This document shows, in pieces, positions 45,918 through 54,865 of a DNA stretch of 64,000 bases. Location of the stretch: NCBI RefSeq assembly GCF_000332295.1, contig NZ_KB235930.1, forward strand, positions 2,809,395 through 2,873,394, in the 5' to 3' direction. Under the pieces are notes generated by a model that saw only the letters and a program-made list of their open reading frames with translations, searched no databases and was not told the origin of the DNA. This stretch comes from Fortiea contorta PCC 7126 (GTDB taxonomy: Bacteria > Cyanobacteriota > Cyanobacteriia > Cyanobacteriales > Nostocaceae). The position numbers were made by a program, and so were the translations under genes. Within the stretch, counting starts at the first letter, position 1. Each line of letters starts with the position of its first letter.

Positions 45918-45973
45918 AGATGCACCGTGATAACTGACTCCTCGGTTAGACCAAGTTTTGTTAGGGAATTTTT
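45918..45973 (+). ncRNA. nsiR1: NsiR1 copy 12 (distal, degenerate)
   Basis: TAGATGCACCGTGATAACTG keeps the conserved head, and CTCC...GGGAATTTTT keeps a weak 3' end, but no TCCGGA lies at the right distance upstream. It is 236 bp after copy 11. Confidence 0.65.
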
Positions 45974-46694
45974 GCAATTTAAAGTTCGCTCATACATGCT
46001 GTTGTCGCTCTAGCTTTACTAGGTTGCTGCTAGTTTTCGCCACTGCTACAAGTCCAGCAAGTATACTCTTATTGCATCTGATTTTTCAACTAGTCTTTGT
46101 GCTTATACCGTTAGTCGCAGCTCTTGAGTCTTTATTCAGTCGTGCTATGCAGTACTTCTGATTATTTCTTGGTGATGCCGGAATGGCTTTTGGCGTTGTT
46201 TATTTAATGCTACACAAAATGCAGCTATTTTGCCACATTCATGTGTTCAGTTACAGAAAATTCTTCAATCACCCCAGTCTGACTTAATTTTTTCAGATGG
46301 TTTCGCGCACAAGATAACCTTGGGCGTTCTCTGAATGTCTCTGCTTTTTAGTACTTTAGGTCGTTAACAGATGGCAACTCAGTCATTTGATGTGCTGTTG
46401 TGCGATCACTTAACCTTCGCTAGTAGTTACCCTGTTCAACTACTTATCGTCTGCCTATTCTATCATCATTTTTGGTAGCGGCAGGCGTGAATCCCTGACT
46501 TATTTTTATTCTCTGATCAACTAGATGCTGGCTTCCACAGTAATTTTCCTGATATTTAATCAAAATTTTGCTTTTTTTATTGAATGTTTACGGTTTAATA
46601 CTGAGATACCTTGGTTTTGGTGCTCGCAAAATCCCAAGACTTGGTGGATAATGCTACAATATCGTACCTATATTTATGAAAGTAGCCAAGCCAC
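45974..46694. other. 721-bp region after the array without a recognised gene
   Basis: One hydrophobic frame (45958-46161) begins inside copy 12 and does not look conserved. No further copy of the RNA head was found. The last 60 bp hold a TACAAT-like -10 sequence (about 46653) likely serving the thioredoxin-like gene. Confidence 0.5.
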
Positions 46695-47018
46695 ATGACT
46701 TTAGCTGTAGTTAAGTTCTCTTCCGAAGAATGCGGCATTTGCCACAAGATGTCTTTTTATGACGAAAAAGTAGCTGGGGAATTAGGTTTGCAGTTCATCG
46801 ATGTCAAAATGCAAGACACAGCTACTTACCGCAAATATCGCCAGATTTTATTGACTCAATATCCGAATAAATCGGAAATGGGATGGCCGACTTACATCAT
46901 CTGTGATTCTCCAGAAGGAGAATTCCAGATTATCGGCGAGGTTAAAGGCGGTCATCCCAAAGGAGAGTTTAGAAGTCGTCTGCAGGAGGTGCTTGATGCA
47001 TCTGCTAGTCAGAACTGA
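46695..47018 (+). CDS. Thioredoxin-like protein
   Basis: A 107-residue thioredoxin-fold protein. The active-site-like motif is ECGICHKM, a CxxC with Gly-Ile between the cysteines; the cis-proline is in MGWPTYIICD. VVKFSSEECGICHKM at the N-terminus resembles DUF953/TlpA-like small redoxins, and there is no signal peptide. It may reduce or sense disulfides in the cytosol. It ends 14 bp into the next gene, which runs the other way. It lies 700 bp past the nsiR1 array. Confidence 0.88.
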   Translation: MTLAVVKFSSEECGICHKMSFYDEKVAGELGLQFIDVKMQDTATYRKYRQILLTQYPNKSEMGWPTYIICDSPEGEFQIIGEVKGGHPKGEFRSRLQEVLDASASQN

Positions 47019-47235
47019 GCACCTCAAAAGCCTTAACTTCTAAAACAGGGCCAATCATGGCGAAAGTCATTACATCCTTGCGAACTTCTCCGGTAATGGA
47101 CACATGTAGACCAGATTTGCGTAATTCTGAGTCAGCATCTTTGAGTTCGTAGGTTTCGCCGGCTTGTGTAACTAAAGCCCATGTACCAGGGCCTAGACCT
47201 TTGCGTTCGATAGTACCTGTGACTGTAATACTCAT
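47005..47235 (-). CDS. Small conserved-looking protein, OB-fold-like
   Basis: A 76-residue acidic protein beginning MSITVTGTIERKGLGPGTWAL, then VTQAGETYELKDADSELRKSG and VSITGEVRKDVMTFAMIGPVLEVKAFEVL. The succession of five beta strands with G-x-I-x-R-K turns and V-x-G-x-V resembles small OB-fold proteins of the DUF5818 type. There is no signal peptide. Its 3' end overlaps the thioredoxin-like gene by 14 bp. It lies 65 bp upstream of nothing on its own strand except the subtilase start region's far end. Function unknown. Confidence 0.75.
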   Translation of the reverse strand: MSITVTGTIERKGLGPGTWALVTQAGETYELKDADSELRKSGLHVSITGEVRKDVMTFAMIGPVLEVKAFEVLSSD

Positions 47236-47299
47236 ATAGTTTTTGGGTAATGGGAGCTAGAGAACAGGGAATAGTCCTCATCTATTCCCTATTTCACAT

Positions 47300-49147
47300 T
47301 TACGTGGCTTGTTTTTCAGTTTGCAATGCTAAACGAGCGAGTCCGTAACAAAGTATGGCGTTGGCGAAGAGGAAGATGCGGGATAAGTTACCGCTTCCTA
47401 ATCCCCAGACGGCGGGGTCATAAAGTGCACTGACTGTCAAACAAGCGGCTACGCCTAGGGTTGTACCAATTGCAAACCATTTGCCGCTATGATGTCCCAA
47501 TAGCAATGCTACTAAAATGATGGGAATCAAGACACTGGCGAATAGAGGATTTAAAGTGCCGGTTCCTTGTATGCTGTTGCCTAATTCGGGAATGGAACTA
47601 CCTAAAACCCGAAATGGCCATTGGGGAAGGTCAAAGATATAGATTCCTTTGAGAAAAAATAACCCAGAGCTACCAGCAACTAAACCACTAAATAAAGACC
47701 AACTCCAAGAGAAGGGGAAGTAGACTCGTAAAAACCAAGCTAGGAGATAGGAACCTACTACCATTAATATTTTGGGAATTAATGCTACTGCACCACCGTC
47801 AATCCAAAAGCCTGGGTTGAGATAGCCGTTATCGCGCAACCAGCGGAAGAAGTCCCAGAAGCTGATTTGTCCTTCGGTTGCAAGTGTAACTGCAGCTTCG
47901 GCGTTGAGTTGTCCGGCGCCGTAATAGTTCAAGCCGTCGTCTTGGATAACTCGTGCTGATTGTTTGAGGACTTTTAAAACTTGCTCAGGTTCTTTGATTC
48001 CTTGGGCTTTGATTAATGCGGCGACACCTGCGACGTGGGGAGAAGCCATGCTGGTTCCTTGGAATCCCAGAAAGACGCCTTCGCCTTTTTCGTTGATGGT
48101 TTCTTGCAGAATTGTACCTGCGTCGCTACCACCTGGGGCAGAGATATCTACTCCCGCGCCAAAGTTAGAATAGGGTGCTCTTTCGCCATCGGGACCGAAG
48201 GCGGAGACGCCGACAACGCGGGGATAACGGGCTGGATAGCTGGCGCCATTGGCGTTTTCATTGCCGGCGGCGGCGATGATGACTACGCCTTTGTTGTAAG
48301 CGTAATCAATTGCTTGTTTCATGAGTTGGCTTTCACCACCACCTCCCAAGCTCATGTTAATTACGTCTGCGCCGTTGTCAGCAGCAAATTTAATGGCTTC
48401 GGCAATATCTGCGACAGTACCACCACCAAAGGCGTTGAGTACTTTGAGGGGCATAAGTTTAGCTTCGTAGGCTATGCCTGCTACACCATATTTGTTATTT
48501 GTGGCTTGGGCAATTGTACCGGCAACATGGGTACCGTGTCCGTTGTCGTCGGTGGCTTCTTCGCGGTCGTTGACGAAATCGTAGCCTTTGACGAATTTTG
48601 TTTCGTACAAGTCCCGGACTTTAGTAATGCCGGTGTCAATAACTGCAACTGTGACACCACTACCTTTGGTGCGGCTCCAAGCACCTTCAATGCTGATTTT
48701 GTGGAAATTCCACTGTTTGCTGTAGTATTGGTCGTTGGGGCCGGTTAGTGAAGGTTTAGCTTGGTCGTCATCTTGGGGGCGCAAGAATTCTCCTAACCAC
48801 GCGGGTTTACCTTCGGGGATGGTTTTATAGATATAGTTCGGTTCGATGAATTCGGTTGCTGACTTTAATGGAGACTTTTGCAATGCTTGCAGTCGCTGGC
48901 GATCGCCTTTGATAATATAAACGTGATCCTGAGCAGAAAACTTATTATCCCACTGGGGTGTAACGTTGTATTGTTTAGCGATCGCTTCTAAGTCTTGCTT
49001 GATCACTGCGGCGGGAATATCTTCCCGAAAATCTAACAAAATCGTCTCAAATTCTCCTCTAGCTGCCAATCCCTGAAAGTTCAGGAAACCAAACACCGCA
49101 GCTCCTAGCGCAATGACAAACAAGCAAAATAATATAAGCCTTTTCAT
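47300..49147 (-). CDS. Membrane-anchored S8 (subtilisin-like) protease
   Basis: A 615-residue protease. An N-terminal hydrophobic segment (LILFCLFVIALGAAVFGFL) acts as signal or anchor, then a propeptide-like region to about residue 130. The catalytic triad is Asp171 (VAVIDTGI), His204 (DNGHGTHVAGT) and Ser366 (GTSMASPHVAG), with the oxyanion Asn in AAAGNEN. The C-terminal 185 residues contain about four to five further membrane helices (IPKILMVVGSYLLAWFL; LIPIILVALLLGH), which is unusual for subtilases. Substrates unknown. It precedes the small OB-fold-like gene on the same strand. The segment is flanked by the same-strand kinase gene. Confidence 0.93.
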   Translation of the reverse strand: MKRLILFCLFVIALGAAVFGFLNFQGLAARGEFETILLDFREDIPAAVIKQDLEAIAKQYNVTPQWDNKFSAQDHVYIIKGDRQRLQALQKSPLKSATEFIEPNYIYKTIPEGKPAWLGEFLRPQDDDQAKPSLTGPNDQYYSKQWNFHKISIEGAWSRTKGSGVTVAVIDTGITKVRDLYETKFVKGYDFVNDREEATDDNGHGTHVAGTIAQATNNKYGVAGIAYEAKLMPLKVLNAFGGGTVADIAEAIKFAADNGADVINMSLGGGGESQLMKQAIDYAYNKGVVIIAAAGNENANGASYPARYPRVVGVSAFGPDGERAPYSNFGAGVDISAPGGSDAGTILQETINEKGEGVFLGFQGTSMASPHVAGVAALIKAQGIKEPEQVLKVLKQSARVIQDDGLNYYGAGQLNAEAAVTLATEGQISFWDFFRWLRDNGYLNPGFWIDGGAVALIPKILMVVGSYLLAWFLRVYFPFSWSWSLFSGLVAGSSGLFFLKGIYIFDLPQWPFRVLGSSIPELGNSIQGTGTLNPLFASVLIPIILVALLLGHHSGKWFAIGTTLGVAACLTVSALYDPAVWGLGSGNLSRIFLFANAILCYGLARLALQTEKQAT

Positions 49148-49264
49148 ATAAACTCATCACCGCTTTTTGCCAGTTTTCTCACTACCATAACTTATCTACG
49201 TCCCTTGTTGGTGTACTTTGCACTTTGTTACAACTTTCACTCGGAATTTAGGACTGTTTAAAAG

Positions 49265-49702
49265 ATGGAACGTGGTCTATTTTGGTTGCCTTTACTAGCA
49301 ATTTTTTTCTGGTTAGCTTGGCAAGGTTCGCAAGAATATCAAAAGGTTGAGGCTTATCGCGCTTGGGCTGAACAATTCGACCGGGCTAAGTATGATATTT
49401 ACGCAGTATTGGGTCAAAAAGGTGACAATATTACTTGGGGCAAACCTACTGTAAAAGGCCCGATTAAGTTAGAAACTTTTTCTTTATTTGATGTAAAAAA
49501 AATCCATCTTTTGGTAGATGACAAAGTTATAAATATTGAAAATCCGCCGGAAAAAGGTCGGACAATCGAATTAGAATTTCTGTTTCCTGAACCTCAGCAC
49601 TCAATACGTGTTCCTTTTACAGAAATTCCTTTAGCTGCGGAATGGGGTAAATATTTGCAGGGTGCATGGCAAAACTTGCAATCGGAGGGTGAAAAGTCTT
49701 AA
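49265..49702 (+). CDS. Hypothetical protein with N-terminal membrane anchor
   Basis: A 145-residue protein with one N-terminal membrane helix (LFWLPLLAIFFWLAWQG) and a periplasmic or lumenal beta-rich domain: YDIYAVLGQKGDNITWG, PIKLETFSLFDVKKIHLLVDD, then RTIELEFLFPEPQHSIRVPFTEIPLA. It looks conserved in character and has a proper start, but I do not recognise a family. It is divergent from the membrane-bound subtilase, with about 117 bp between starts, so a shared regulatory region is possible. Cofunction with the protease is only suggested by location. Confidence 0.8.
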   Translation: MERGLFWLPLLAIFFWLAWQGSQEYQKVEAYRAWAEQFDRAKYDIYAVLGQKGDNITWGKPTVKGPIKLETFSLFDVKKIHLLVDDKVINIENPPEKGRTIELEFLFPEPQHSIRVPFTEIPLAAEWGKYLQGAWQNLQSEGEKS

Positions 49703-49714
49703 TCTGGCTGGAAA

Positions 49715-51577
49715 TTAATTTTCAGACTGGCGCACGGGAATTTGAATGATAAACTCTGCTCCTTGTCCAGGAGAGGAAATACATTTTAATGAACCCCGGT
49801 GGCGTTCAGTGATAATTTGATAGCTGATTGATAGCCCCATACCAGTACCTTTGCCTACTGGTTTGGTGGTATAAAAGGGGTCAAATAAACGCTTATGTAC
49901 TGTTTCTGACATACCGGGGCCGTTATCAATGATGCGGATGATGATTTCCTCTGGTGTCAGCATTTGAGTATAGACGCGAATTTCTGGTGATAAGGGACAA
50001 CTAATTAATGATTCTTCTAAAGCATCTATAGCATTAGCTAAGATATTCATAAATACTTGATTGAGTTGCCCTGCATAACACTCTATTTTTGGTAAATTAC
50101 CGTATTCTTTAATAACTTTAATTGGGAATAAATAGGGTTTAGCTCTGAGCCGATGGTCTAAAATCATCAAGGTACTGTCAATCCCTTCATGGATATTAGT
50201 TGCTTTGAGTTCAGCTTCATCAAGACGCGAAAAAATACGTAGAGAAGCAACAATTTGACTAATACGTTCTGTGCCAATTCTCATTGAAGAAAGTAGCTTA
50301 ATCAAGTCATATAATAAAAAATCAAGGTCGATATTTTTAATAATTTTTTGAATTTCTTCTGGGGGATTAGGATAATTTTTTTGATAAAGATGTAGTAATT
50401 CTATTAAATCTTTAATATATTGATTAGCATAATTTAAATTGCCAGAAATAAAGTTAATTGGGTTATTAATTTCGTGAGCGACTCCTGCTACTAATTGACC
50501 GAGAGAAGACATTTTTTCACCGTGTATGAGACGGGATTGGGTATGTTGCAGTTCTTGGAGAGTTTTCTCTAATTCTAATGTTTGTTTTTTGAGTTGCGCT
50601 TCCGATTCTTGGAGGGTTTGTTCTACTTGTTTCCGCGCTGTGATATCTCTTGCAACTCCTTGAAAACCAATTACGACATCAGACGCATCTTTAATAGGTG
50701 AGATATTACATAAAATCCAATAATAACTACTATCTTGGTGTTTGCTTCTGATTTCCAGTCCAGCCTGTTTTTGTCTTGTTTTAATAATTTGATGCAAAAA
50801 ATCTTGATATGTTATCAAGTCATCTGGGTGAATTAGATTTATAAATAATTTGCCAATAATTTCTGTTGATTCGTAACCAAATTTTTCAGTAAAATTTGGA
50901 GAAATATATGTCAAAATTCCCTCTCTATTCAGAGAAAATATGGCATCATTGGCATTTTCTACTAAGCTGCGGAATTTTGCTTCACTTTCAATTAAAGCAA
51001 TTTCTGTGCGCCTCCGTTCGGTTATATCTTCGCGCACTACTAGCAAATATTTAGGTTGACCATGCAAATCAAGAATAGGAGTTTTTTTAATATGTAAAAT
51101 ACGAGTTTCACCTTGTTTAGTTGTGATTACTTCTTCAGGAATTTCTAGAATTTTTTTACTACTAAGTACTTCTTGATCGCGGGCGGTAAAAAAATCTGCT
51201 TGTGCCACAGGAAGTAGATCGTAGTCGGTTTTACCTAATATCTCATCGGAACTTAATCCGACTAATTCTTCTGCAGATCGATTCCACAAAACAAAGCGCA
51301 GATCCACCGCATCTTTCACAAAGATTGCTACAGGCATCATTTCAATGATAGAGCTAATAAACTGCTCTGTAGTTGGCAGTGCTGGGGTTGTGTGCTGGCG
51401 ATGATCGCTTTTTTTTAGCCAATTGGGTTGATGCTTTAACTCTTTGAGCGCTGCTGTTCGGCGTCGAGAATTGAACCAAAGTTTATATTGTTGTTTGAGT
51501 GCTTGACTGGCAGAAGCAAAGGCTGTTTCTAGTTGCTGAATGCGTTGCTGTAGAAATGCTAATTCTTGGTTAATCAT
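49715..51577 (-). CDS. PAS-containing sensor histidine kinase
   Basis: A 620-residue soluble kinase. A coiled-coil N-terminus (about 1-90) precedes two PAS domains with PAC motifs (about 85-195 and 205-320: ILGKTDYDLLPVAQADFF, ILTYISPNFTEKFGYES) and a coiled coil. The dimerisation domain has the phospho-acceptor His near residue 367 in AGVAHEINNPINFISGNL, a HisKA variant with HEINNP rather than HELRTP. HATPase boxes are FMNILANAIDALEE, IIDNGPGMS and GTGMGLSISYQI. No receiver or DNA-binding part. No adjacent response regulator gene, so an orphan kinase. Confidence 0.93.
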   Translation of the reverse strand: MINQELAFLQQRIQQLETAFASASQALKQQYKLWFNSRRRTAALKELKHQPNWLKKSDHRQHTTPALPTTEQFISSIIEMMPVAIFVKDAVDLRFVLWNRSAEELVGLSSDEILGKTDYDLLPVAQADFFTARDQEVLSSKKILEIPEEVITTKQGETRILHIKKTPILDLHGQPKYLLVVREDITERRRTEIALIESEAKFRSLVENANDAIFSLNREGILTYISPNFTEKFGYESTEIIGKLFINLIHPDDLITYQDFLHQIIKTRQKQAGLEIRSKHQDSSYYWILCNISPIKDASDVVIGFQGVARDITARKQVEQTLQESEAQLKKQTLELEKTLQELQHTQSRLIHGEKMSSLGQLVAGVAHEINNPINFISGNLNYANQYIKDLIELLHLYQKNYPNPPEEIQKIIKNIDLDFLLYDLIKLLSSMRIGTERISQIVASLRIFSRLDEAELKATNIHEGIDSTLMILDHRLRAKPYLFPIKVIKEYGNLPKIECYAGQLNQVFMNILANAIDALEESLISCPLSPEIRVYTQMLTPEEIIIRIIDNGPGMSETVHKRLFDPFYTTKPVGKGTGMGLSISYQIITERHRGSLKCISSPGQGAEFIIQIPVRQSEN

Positions 51578-51864
51578 TGGAGTATTAATACTTATTTACG
51601 ATGGATTTTGTATGTTTTAATATGTTTGAATATATACAAATTAAATTTAAATGGGAAATCCTTGACTACAAAAGCTGATGTAGTTAAATTACCCATAAAA
51701 GTGCAGAATTTAACGATAAATTCATTGAATAAGGGAATTAAGGAACAGTTTTGCTAATTTCGAGTTTCCTCGGAAAAAGTAAGGGACTACCACTTTGATC
51801 AGTGATACCTAATTGGTACAGGTAGTATTGTTTAAGAATCTTGGAACAGACTTGTTTTTTATTT

Positions 51865-52722
51865 ATGAGTGTTGTCACAAAATCAACAGTACCTGTGGCG
51901 CTGACTATTGCTGGCTCAGATAGTGGTGGTGGTGCGGGGATTCAAACTGATTTACGCACCTTTGCTTTTCATTGTGTCCACGGTACTAGTGCGATTACTT
52001 GCGTCACGGCTCAAAATACTCTAGGAGTGACGCGGGTTGATGCTATGTCGTCGGTGGCGGTTGTGGCTCAAATAGAAGCAGTGGTGAAGGATATTGGTGT
52101 CCAAGCAGCGAAAACAGGAATGTTGCTGAATCAAGAAATTATTCTGGCTGTCGCCCAGCAGGTAGAAATTTTCCAAGTTGATAATTTAGTGGTTGATCCG
52201 GTGATGGTGTCGCGGACAGGAGCGCAATTGATTGATGATGATGCTGTTCAGGCTCTTGGCGATGTTCTGATTCCGCAAGCGGCGCTAATCACTCCCAACC
52301 GTTATGAAGCTGAAATTTTGAGTGGCTTGCAAATTCATTCTTTAGAGGATATGTGCGCTGCTACAGAAACTATCTACCGAAAATTTGGTGCGCGGGCTGT
52401 TTTAGTTAAGGGTGGAGGAATGCAGGGAAACGGGCGGGGTGTGGATGTGTGGTTTGATGGGAACAGGCTGGAGATTTTAACGACTCAGGTTGTGGAAACC
52501 AAAAATACTCACGGTACTGGTTGCACTTTATCGGCGGCGATCGCTGCTAATCTGGCAAAGGGAAAAGATTTATGGACATCCGTGCAGCAGGCGAAGGCGT
52601 ATGTCACAACCGCATTAAAGCATTCCTTAGATATTGGTCAAGGTCAAGGGCCTGTGGGACACTTTTTTCCGTTGTTGGGAGATGAGGGGAAAGGGAAAAT
52701 GATTAACGACCATAGACCATAA
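51865..52722 (+). CDS. thiD: Hydroxymethylpyrimidine/phosphomethylpyrimidine kinase
   Basis: Phosphorylates HMP and HMP-phosphate for thiamine synthesis. The ribokinase-fold sequence starts VPVALTIAGSDSGGGAGIQTD, the ThiD signature that contacts substrate, then FAFHCVHGTSAITCVTAQNT, VVDPVMVSRTGAQL, ITPNRYEAEIL, and the ATP site TKNTHGTGCTLSAAIAANLA. I place the start at 51865; the frame reaches TTG at 51841 but the added residues are atypical. About 285 residues. No TPP-riboswitch-like element was recognised upstream. Confidence 0.96.
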   Translation: MSVVTKSTVPVALTIAGSDSGGGAGIQTDLRTFAFHCVHGTSAITCVTAQNTLGVTRVDAMSSVAVVAQIEAVVKDIGVQAAKTGMLLNQEIILAVAQQVEIFQVDNLVVDPVMVSRTGAQLIDDDAVQALGDVLIPQAALITPNRYEAEILSGLQIHSLEDMCAATETIYRKFGARAVLVKGGGMQGNGRGVDVWFDGNRLEILTTQVVETKNTHGTGCTLSAAIAANLAKGKDLWTSVQQAKAYVTTALKHSLDIGQGQGPVGHFFPLLGDEGKGKMINDHRP

Positions 52723-52872
52723 CCCCCATAGATACTGAAATGCAAATGTAAAGAAAAAATCTTTGCTCTCTGGACATTTTTCTATTATTCTTGGGCATAG
52801 TTTCCAAGTTGACTTTCTCTGATAGCATTTCTAGATAATCTCACTAATTTAATTTTTGATACCAACTCACCG

Positions 52873-53478
52873 ATGCGAACAACTGCAAACTCTGTTCAGA
52901 CTAACCTGCCTAAAGCTAGTCCTCCAGCTTATCCACCACCATCTGTGCCTCTTTCTGTATACCGGGAATTGGCTGTAGAATTACAGACAGTGGAGGCAAA
53001 ATTAGATGTCCTGACTGCGAAGAATCAACAAGTAGTACAGGAAAATCAATTACTGCGCCAAGAAATTACTAGGGTGATTCAGGCTTGTTTACACTTGCAA
53101 AAGTTAGTAGATCCTCAAGCTACACCAACAACCTCAAGCGATCGCCCGATCCCAAATCCACCGCCAACTGTCAAACCTGTAACTAAGCGTCCGGTAACTA
53201 CGGCTTCTCCCCGTCCGCGTCCACCTGTTGATCCCAAAGTTTTTGTTAACAAAAACCACCGAGCGACAGCCTCTGTGCCTGTAACAGAAATGATTTCGCA
53301 GATGCCTGAGCCAGTCTTGATTACGGAACAGGAAGTCAGTTATTATCCTCCCACGGAGTCCAAGTCTAGGGAAATTAGCGGTTGGTGGCTGGTTATTACT
53401 ATTTTGTTAATTATGTTGACGGCTTTTGGCGCAGGATATTTGGTTGTGCGTCCTTTGTTTGAACGTCAGAGTCGTTAG
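52873..53478 (+). CDS. Hypothetical protein with coiled coil, Pro-rich linker and C-terminal membrane helix
   Basis: A 201-residue protein. Residues 28-75 form a coiled coil (ELAVELQTVEAKLDVLTAKN, VVQENQLLRQEITRVIQ). A long Pro/Thr/Arg-rich segment (about 82-125, many PP and RP) is disordered. The C-terminus carries one membrane helix (WWLVITILLIMLTAFGAGYL) followed by RPLFERQSR. This tail-anchored layout would place the coiled coil in the cytosol. No family recognised. It lies between thiD and glnB, all on the plus strand with large gaps, so probably its own transcript. Confidence 0.75.
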   Translation: MRTTANSVQTNLPKASPPAYPPPSVPLSVYRELAVELQTVEAKLDVLTAKNQQVVQENQLLRQEITRVIQACLHLQKLVDPQATPTTSSDRPIPNPPPTVKPVTKRPVTTASPRPRPPVDPKVFVNKNHRATASVPVTEMISQMPEPVLITEQEVSYYPPTESKSREISGWWLVITILLIMLTAFGAGYLVVRPLFERQSR

Positions 53479-53520
53479 TTAACAATATTCATAATTCTTA
53501 TACAACAAGAAATGAATGTA

Positions 53521-53543
53521 GAGACGGAGCAGGGAAACGTCTC
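53521..53543. repeat. Hairpin of the GAGACG...CGTCTC class
   Basis: GAGACG and CGTCTC flank an 11-nt centre (GAGCAGGGAAA). The outer hexamers are the same as in the palindromes at 4407 and 9297. It follows the hypothetical gene by about 40 bp. Confidence 0.65.
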
Positions 53544-53763
53544 CATAACTGTTTTAGATAAAACAGGATGAATTTTTAGGCGTGTCTATGAGAAACTAGG
53601 TACTCTCATACTTGATACTATTCTTTGAAAAAACTTCTGGGTGCGCCTGTGGCTTTCTGGTTGTGGGCGGTGACTTAACGCTTGGCGTCTCTTGGGTATT
53701 TAGATACTTCAGCCTTTTTTTTGTTGATCTGATTAGATATATAAACGAAACTAGTGAAAATAA

Positions 53764-54114
<351 letters not shown>

Positions 54115-54118
54115 GGTG

Positions 54119-54171
54119 CTGAGTTGAAAAATTTGATCGGAGGAAATCTCCGATCGAGTTGTTCAACTCAG
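54119..54171. terminator. Bidirectional nested hairpin between glnB and the NTPase gene
   Basis: Outer arms CTGAGTTG (54119-54126) and CAACTCAG (54164-54171) enclose GATCGGAG (54135-54142) and CTCCGATC (54148-54155). The right arm includes the end of the convergent gene. No long T-run in the plus direction, but position and strength favour termination. Confidence 0.7.
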
Positions 54172-54741
54172 TATGGTTTTTAGTTGAGGAAGTAAGGCTG
54201 TAAATGCTTTACCTCGATGGCTAACTGATTTCTTGACATCTGGTGCCATTTGTGCAAAGGTCAATTGCTTTTCGGGTACATAAAAAATGGGATCGTAACC
54301 AAAACCACCATCACCGCGTGGTGTGTGGAGAATTTCACCGTGACAAATACCCTCGGCTTGGACAACGACCGAGCCATCAGGAGTAGCGATCGCTACGACA
54401 CAAACAAATTGCGCTTGGCGATTAACTTCGCTACCCAATTCCCGTAGCACTCTCGCAATGCGATCGCTGTCTGTTTGTCCATAACGAGCAGAATACACCC
54501 CTGGTGCACCATTCAAAGCATCTATTTGCAAACCAGAATCGTCTGCGATCGCCCAGTTTCCCGTTGCTTGAGCAATTTGCGATGCTTTTAGGTGAGCATT
54601 TGCTGCAAAGGTATCGCCTGTTTCTGCAATTTCCAATTCTGCGGGTTTGAGGGTTAATTCCCAACCAGAATCAGCTAGATAAGCCTGCATTTCTCGCAGC
54701 TTACCTGGGTTTCCTGTGGCTACTACAAGCAGTTTGGTCAT
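54163..54741 (-). CDS. rdgB: Non-canonical purine NTP pyrophosphatase (RdgB/HAM1 family)
   Basis: Hydrolyses ITP, dITP and XTP to monophosphates, preventing misincorporation. The N-terminal motif LLVVATGNPGKLREMQAYL, then AHLKASQIAQATGNWAIADDSGLQIDALNG (extending about 50-80; catalytic Asp in ADDSGL), GVYSARYG and GDGGFGYDPIFYVPE are all diagnostic. The C-terminus includes ALTA-like SHRGKAFTALLPQL. 192 residues, complete. It overlaps the terminator shared with glnB. A short TCATTGGTTATTGG repeat lies directly upstream (54744-54765). Confidence 0.95.
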   Translation of the reverse strand: MTKLLVVATGNPGKLREMQAYLADSGWELTLKPAELEIAETGDTFAANAHLKASQIAQATGNWAIADDSGLQIDALNGAPGVYSARYGQTDSDRIARVLRELGSEVNRQAQFVCVVAIATPDGSVVVQAEGICHGEILHTPRGDGGFGYDPIFYVPEKQLTFAQMAPDVKKSVSHRGKAFTALLPQLKTILS

Positions 54742-54743
54742 TT

Positions 54744-54865
54744 GTCATTGGTTATTGGTTATTGGTCAAGGGTCGGAGGTTAATTGACGTTTTTTGAAGG
54801 AAGATAGAAACCCCACTCATATTGTGAGAGGCTTATTTTCCCTATTCCCTATTCCCTATTCCCTT
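54744..54865. repeat. Short tandem repeats upstream and downstream of the NTPase/phosphomutase spacer
   Basis: TCATTGGTTATTGGTTATTGG at 54744-54764 (7-bp units) and four copies of TTCCCTA at 54837-54865. The second type also occurs inverted near 27396-27412 (AGGGAAT). These are STRR sequences of the Nostocales type. Confidence 0.65.

Larger units (their letters stand above)
44381..45973 (+). repeat. nsiR1-type tandem array of short RNA transcription units
   Basis: About twelve units run away from hetF. The core of each is TCCGGA, then a spacer of about 34-40 bp ending TTAAATGG, then TAGATGCACCCTGATAACT, then a 12-pair stem (CCCCTGGTAGGA with TCCTGCTGGGGG, several wobbles) and T7. Units at 44683, 44805, 44927, 45049, 45171, 45293, 45427, 45549 and 45683 (position of the conserved GATG) repeat every 122 bp or, twice, 134 bp. 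Ten have the TCCGGA box and two are degenerate. The design agrees with NsiR1 of Nostoc PCC 7120, a heterocyst-specific RNA made from 12 repeats beside hetF with a DIF+ TCCGGA promoter element. Confidence 0.93.

Noticed and set aside
44381-45973. CRISPR array
   Set aside because: The repeated unit is about 58 nt with promoter box and terminator, at 122/134-bp period, and the spacers repeat as well. No cas genes are present.
45958-46161. 67-residue hydrophobic ORF
   Set aside because: Starts inside the degenerate copy 12 of the array, lacks a ribosome-binding site and looks like translated T-rich intergenic DNA.
48035-48748. 237-residue plus-strand ORF
   Set aside because: It is the antisense shadow of the subtilase gene, with biased composition (Cys, Val, Gly) and no start signal.
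53590-53720. NtcA binding site upstream of glnB
   Set aside because: Only GTA-N6-TAC occurs (two places); the consensus spacing is eight, so I do not call it.
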